A DNA stretch of 54,264 nucleotides, from contig NZ_FOVJ01000011.1 of assembly GCF_900115125.1 (NCBI RefSeq), forward strand, positions 1-54,264, written 5' to 3'. The stretch comes from Nitrosospira briensis (GTDB lineage Bacteria; Pseudomonadota; Gammaproteobacteria; Burkholderiales; Nitrosomonadaceae). Position numbers and translations under genes: made by a program. Below are positions 51,521 to 54,264 of the stretch, piece after piece. The notes beneath the pieces were generated by a model, which was not told where the DNA came from, searched no databases, and saw only the letters and a list, made by a program, of their open reading frames with translations. How positions within the stretch are numbered: position 1 is the first letter of the stretch; each line of letters starts with the position of its first letter.

Positions 51521-52678
51521 TCAAACCAGATAAGTATCAATTCCCGTTAGCAATAAATCATATTGAGCCTCCACCAGTTCCTTGATCAGCAGTGCAGGCA
51601 TCCCTCCAACTACATTACCTTCCAATGCAAGCCAGCCTACTGCATCTGCAGGCCCAAGACTGACGACATAGCCTAAATCGCGATGAAAGTAGGGCTCAAG
51701 CAATTTGATTGCGCCCGAGTGCCGCAAAATATTTCTCGCCGCCAACATTCCCTTACGCACAGCGGATTGCGCTGTCATGGTATTGGAACCGGAAGAATCA
51801 TAAATAGAGCAGTCGCCAGCGGTAAAGATATTCTGTAAAGGCTTCCGCTCTACCATCACCTGCCCGAAAGCATTGGCGGAACGTAGCGCGCCAGGTTTTC
51901 TACCCAGGAACAGGAATGAGATCGCGGAAGGCAAGCTGAACTGAGCGTGCGTTTCACCTTCTTCCAACAGGATATTACCTGCTTCCTGGCTCCGATAACG
52001 CGTATTAGGGTAGAAATCAATATCGAGATCAGCCATGCGTGTTTGGGCATAGGCCGAGAAACCCTCGGGAAATTGTTTAAGAACGCGGTCTTCTCCGTGA
52101 ACCAACCGCAATTTGGCATCAATTTTCTGACGGCGGAGAAAATAAGCAATTTCAAAAAGAAATTGAATACCGGTGGCGCCCCCACCTATTACCGAGATCA
52201 CCCGCTCGCTTTTGTTGCAGGCATCCAGGACACGGCTCAGCAGATCCGAACCCGCGGTGGTCATGAAATCTTCAAGATCAAAAATATTTTTTTGCTTCGC
52301 AATTTGGGCTATGGGTGAGCCTGACGCCATTAGAAGATAGTCAAATTCCAGAATTTCATCATTGACGGTTAGAAACTTGTCATTCTGGCACTGCCAGAGC
52401 GTGTAGTCGTCCAGCGACGGCTCGGCACGTATATGACGACAGCCAAAACGATTTTTCAGGGTAGAAAACGATATCAGGAAGTCATCCAGCGGATACCGGA
52501 AGGTTTCGTGTAAATGCGTGATCTTGAGGTGATGTGATCTTGGATCGACTATCGTGATGCGGGCTTCCGGCATGTGGCGTAACAGCGTTACCAATGCCGC
52601 GACGCCCGCGTAACCGCCACCCACGATAACGATTTTGAGTTGCTTATGTCTGGGTAGGTAAAATGGCAGAAAGGGCAC
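51521..52678 (-). CDS. NDH-2-like FAD-dependent oxidoreductase
   Basis: A 385-residue flavoprotein of the pyridine nucleotide-disulphide oxidoreductase fold. The FAD-binding motif is GGGYAG (20-25), the NAD(P) motif is IGGGATG (164-170), and TAGDCS (286-291) is the second FAD contact. The C-terminus holds a hydrophobic patch (YDLLLTGIDTYLV). This pattern fits type II NADH dehydrogenases or sulfide:quinone-type relatives, but no CxxxC pair is visible, so thiol chemistry is unlikely. GTG start at 52678 with GAAGGAG five bases upstream. Substrate not determined. Confidence 0.82.
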   Translation of the reverse strand: MPFLPFYLPRHKQLKIVIVGGGYAGVAALVTLLRHMPEARITIVDPRSHHLKITHLHETFRYPLDDFLISFSTLKNRFGCRHIRAEPSLDDYTLWQCQNDKFLTVNDEILEFDYLLMASGSPIAQIAKQKNIFDLEDFMTTAGSDLLSRVLDACNKSERVISVIGGGATGIQFLFEIAYFLRRQKIDAKLRLVHGEDRVLKQFPEGFSAYAQTRMADLDIDFYPNTRYRSQEAGNILLEEGETHAQFSLPSAISFLFLGRKPGALRSANAFGQVMVERKPLQNIFTAGDCSIYDSSGSNTMTAQSAVRKGMLAARNILRHSGAIKLLEPYFHRDLGYVVSLGPADAVGWLALEGNVVGGMPALLIKELVEAQYDLLLTGIDTYLV

Positions 52679-52885
52679 GTTTTCTCCTTCGTAATACAGG
52701 TTGAATCTGGCATCCCGCCGATCATAAGTATCCCTTTAGAGATCTCAGTAGAGGCTTCTTCGCTCGTCAGGCTTCTGGTGGCAATATGACGCTTCCCGCC
52801 CTCATCTTAACTGGATTAGTAATGGGGGAGCAGCGTAGCATGAATGTTTCGGATGAGCCCGCATTTTCGTACGAAGCTCGCGCTG

Positions 52886-53833
52886 TCAGGACGTTTTCAT
52901 CACCTTTGTCCGAGGAATCATCCAGGGCTTCCAATTCTTTGTTGCCCACTTCCAGAATGAAGTGATATCGCTTTCCCTCAATTCGGCAGGTGGGTCTTGA
53001 CCCAGAAAACGTATTGCGCTCGTCAATTGAGGCACCGCATCAGAAGCATTGACAGGTGCAGCGTAGTTCTGCTTGCTGAGTTTCTCACCCTGGGCGTTCA
53101 CCACCACGGGAAGATGGAAATAGGATGGGGTCGGGTAATGCAGCAGCCGCTGAAGGTATATCTGGCGAGGTGTGGAGTTCAGCAGATCTTCTCCCCGTAC
53201 CACATGGCTCACTCCTTGCTCGGCATCATCCACCACCACTGCTAATTGATACGCATAGATGCCGTCGGCCCGGCGCAACACGAAATCGCCACTATCATTT
53301 TCCAGGTGCTGACGAACCGGACCCTGAAACGCATCGTTAAATTCAATCAACGTGTTATCGGTTTTTAACCGCCATGCTCCTGAATACCCCTCGGAGGAGG
53401 AGCGCCCTCGGCAAGTGCCGGGATAAACGGCACCATCTATTCCTCTGTGTGCGGAATCGGCGATTTCTTTACGGCTGCAAGTGCAGCGATAAACCAGGTT
53501 CTGCCTTTCAAGTATGGCGAGCGGAGTCTGATACGCGTTGTACCGCTGGTTTTGGTAGATTACCTCGCCATCCCATTCCATTCCCAGCGCATCAAGCGTT
53601 TTCAGGATTACTCTTGAGGCGCCCGGCACTTCACGCAGGGGATCGAGATTCTCGATCCTGACCAGCCATTCCCCATGGTTCGATCTCGCCTCCAGATAGC
53701 TTCCTACCGCAGCGACAAGAGAGCCGAAGTGCAGCGGTCCAGTCGGAGATGGAGCGAAACGGCCACGATAAATTGGCCCGGCAGGTAGACTTATGGGCAC
53801 CGGATTTGCGGGCGATGGTTTTCGTAAAGGCAT
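52886..53833 (-). CDS. gluQRS: Glutamyl-Q tRNA(Asp) synthetase
   Basis: A 315-residue truncated GluRS paralogue that attaches glutamate to queuosine in tRNA-Asp. It has the HIGH-type motif PLHFGSL (33-39) after YRGRFAPSPTG, the zinc site Cys117, Cys119, Tyr137, Cys141 (CTC and YPGTC), the ARG-type VVRGEDLLNSTPRQ and the loop KLSKQN (251-256). It lacks an anticodon-binding domain, as expected of the family. ATG start with GGCAGGAA upstream. Confidence 0.92.
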   Translation of the reverse strand: MPLRKPSPANPVPISLPAGPIYRGRFAPSPTGPLHFGSLVAAVGSYLEARSNHGEWLVRIENLDPLREVPGASRVILKTLDALGMEWDGEVIYQNQRYNAYQTPLAILERQNLVYRCTCSRKEIADSAHRGIDGAVYPGTCRGRSSSEGYSGAWRLKTDNTLIEFNDAFQGPVRQHLENDSGDFVLRRADGIYAYQLAVVVDDAEQGVSHVVRGEDLLNSTPRQIYLQRLLHYPTPSYFHLPVVVNAQGEKLSKQNYAAPVNASDAVPQLTSAIRFLGQDPPAELRESDITSFWKWATKNWKPWMIPRTKVMKTS

Positions 53834-54264
53834 TTCCTGCCAAATTTTACCGCTTTGTTCGATTAAAGTTGATCCTCAATCAAGACCACCAGTATATTCA
53901 AACAAGACAAATTGGTGAACTGCAATCAATGACATGATGAAATAGCGGCACGGCGAGGGCAGATAATTCTCCAAAGCGGCTGTCCCAGCTATCACTCCAA
54001 ACCGTCGGAAATCGATATGACGTCTCCAGCAAGACGGACTCAATCTGGCAATTTTTCCTGCGGAATAAGTAATAGGTCAATGAGTTAAAGAAATGCGATT
54101 TTCGGGAATACCGAATAGCCCCGTAAGGTATATCTTTTGGCATGGAAATTGCTCCATCCTATGCTCTGACAAACTGCTTGACTTGGTGAATCTACAGGGA
54201 TAGTCTTTACGGGGTTGTGGGTATGTAAAGTACTGGTAGGAACAATATTGGTGGTACCAGCGGT
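53834..54264. other. Non-coding end of window
   Basis: No gene was recognised in the last 431 bp. An 81-codon minus-strand frame (53898-54143) has no ribosome-binding site and an unlike-protein composition. A TTGACT at 54178-54183 with TAGTCT 17 bp later could be a weak plus-strand promoter for a gene beyond the window. Confidence 0.4.

Noticed and set aside
53898-54143. 81-codon minus-strand frame near the window end
   Set aside because: No ribosome-binding site, no recognisable domain, and composition rich in Ser, Tyr, Phe and Arg without pattern.

Overview
The window is chromosomal DNA of a betaproteobacterium. The pepA-holC-valS order, the tRNA-tuf-secE-nusG-rplKAJL-rpoBC block running into the str, S10, spc and alpha ribosomal operons, and the extended S3 and L3 tails all fit. 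Moderate GC and an accessory flank with single-Cache sensor kinases suggest the order Nitrosomonadales, possibly Nitrosospira. That placement is inference from gene order and protein style; no search was run.

Layout. (1) 1-6122, accessory: two small lipoprotein genes and a short Cys/Gly-rich reading frame interrupted by TGA on the minus strand. Divergent from them is a sensor kinase / response regulator / sensor kinase cluster in which the two kinases are tandem duplicates, followed by a membrane protein of the glycine-rich-domain (GRDP-like) type with a CGCGGC tail. (2) 6164-11701, minus strand: pepA, holC, an unknown gene and valS. (3) 11971-15406: ogt overlapping xerD, an OmpA-like lipoprotein, a YbaN/DUF454 membrane protein on the minus strand, and an exported FKBP isomerase. 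(4) 15541-29677: tRNA-Tyr, tRNA-Gly, tRNA-Thr, tuf, tRNA-Trp, secE, nusG, rplK, rplA, rplJ, rplL, rpoB, rpoC. (5) 29756-31168: a class III aminotransferase lodged between rpoC and rpsL. (6) 31505-50513: a near-consensus promoter, then rpsL, rpsG, fusA, a second tuf, and the S10, spc and alpha operons through rplQ, closed by a strong intrinsic terminator. (7) 50588-54264: two unknown proteins, then on the minus strand an NDH-2-like flavoprotein and gluQRS.

Most of the window is the gene-expression core: ribosomal proteins, RNA polymerase alpha, beta and beta', elongation factors Tu and G, IF-1, and the SecY and SecE translocon parts. Control elements can be read between them: an attenuator-like hairpin before rpoB, a structured leader before rplJ, a palindrome covering the rplC Shine-Dalgarno sequence, and promoters before rpsL and rplN.

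The best candidate for something undescribed is the 1-6.1 kb region. A duplicated Cache-type two-component system faces a small lipoprotein operon across a 304-bp gap holding a 7-2-7 inverted repeat of the geometry bound by NarL-type regulators. Cys/Gly-rich C-termini are encoded on both sides. The kinase copies stay similar in their sensor and ATPase domains but differ strongly in the dimerisation helices. Any functional link among these genes is a hypothesis.
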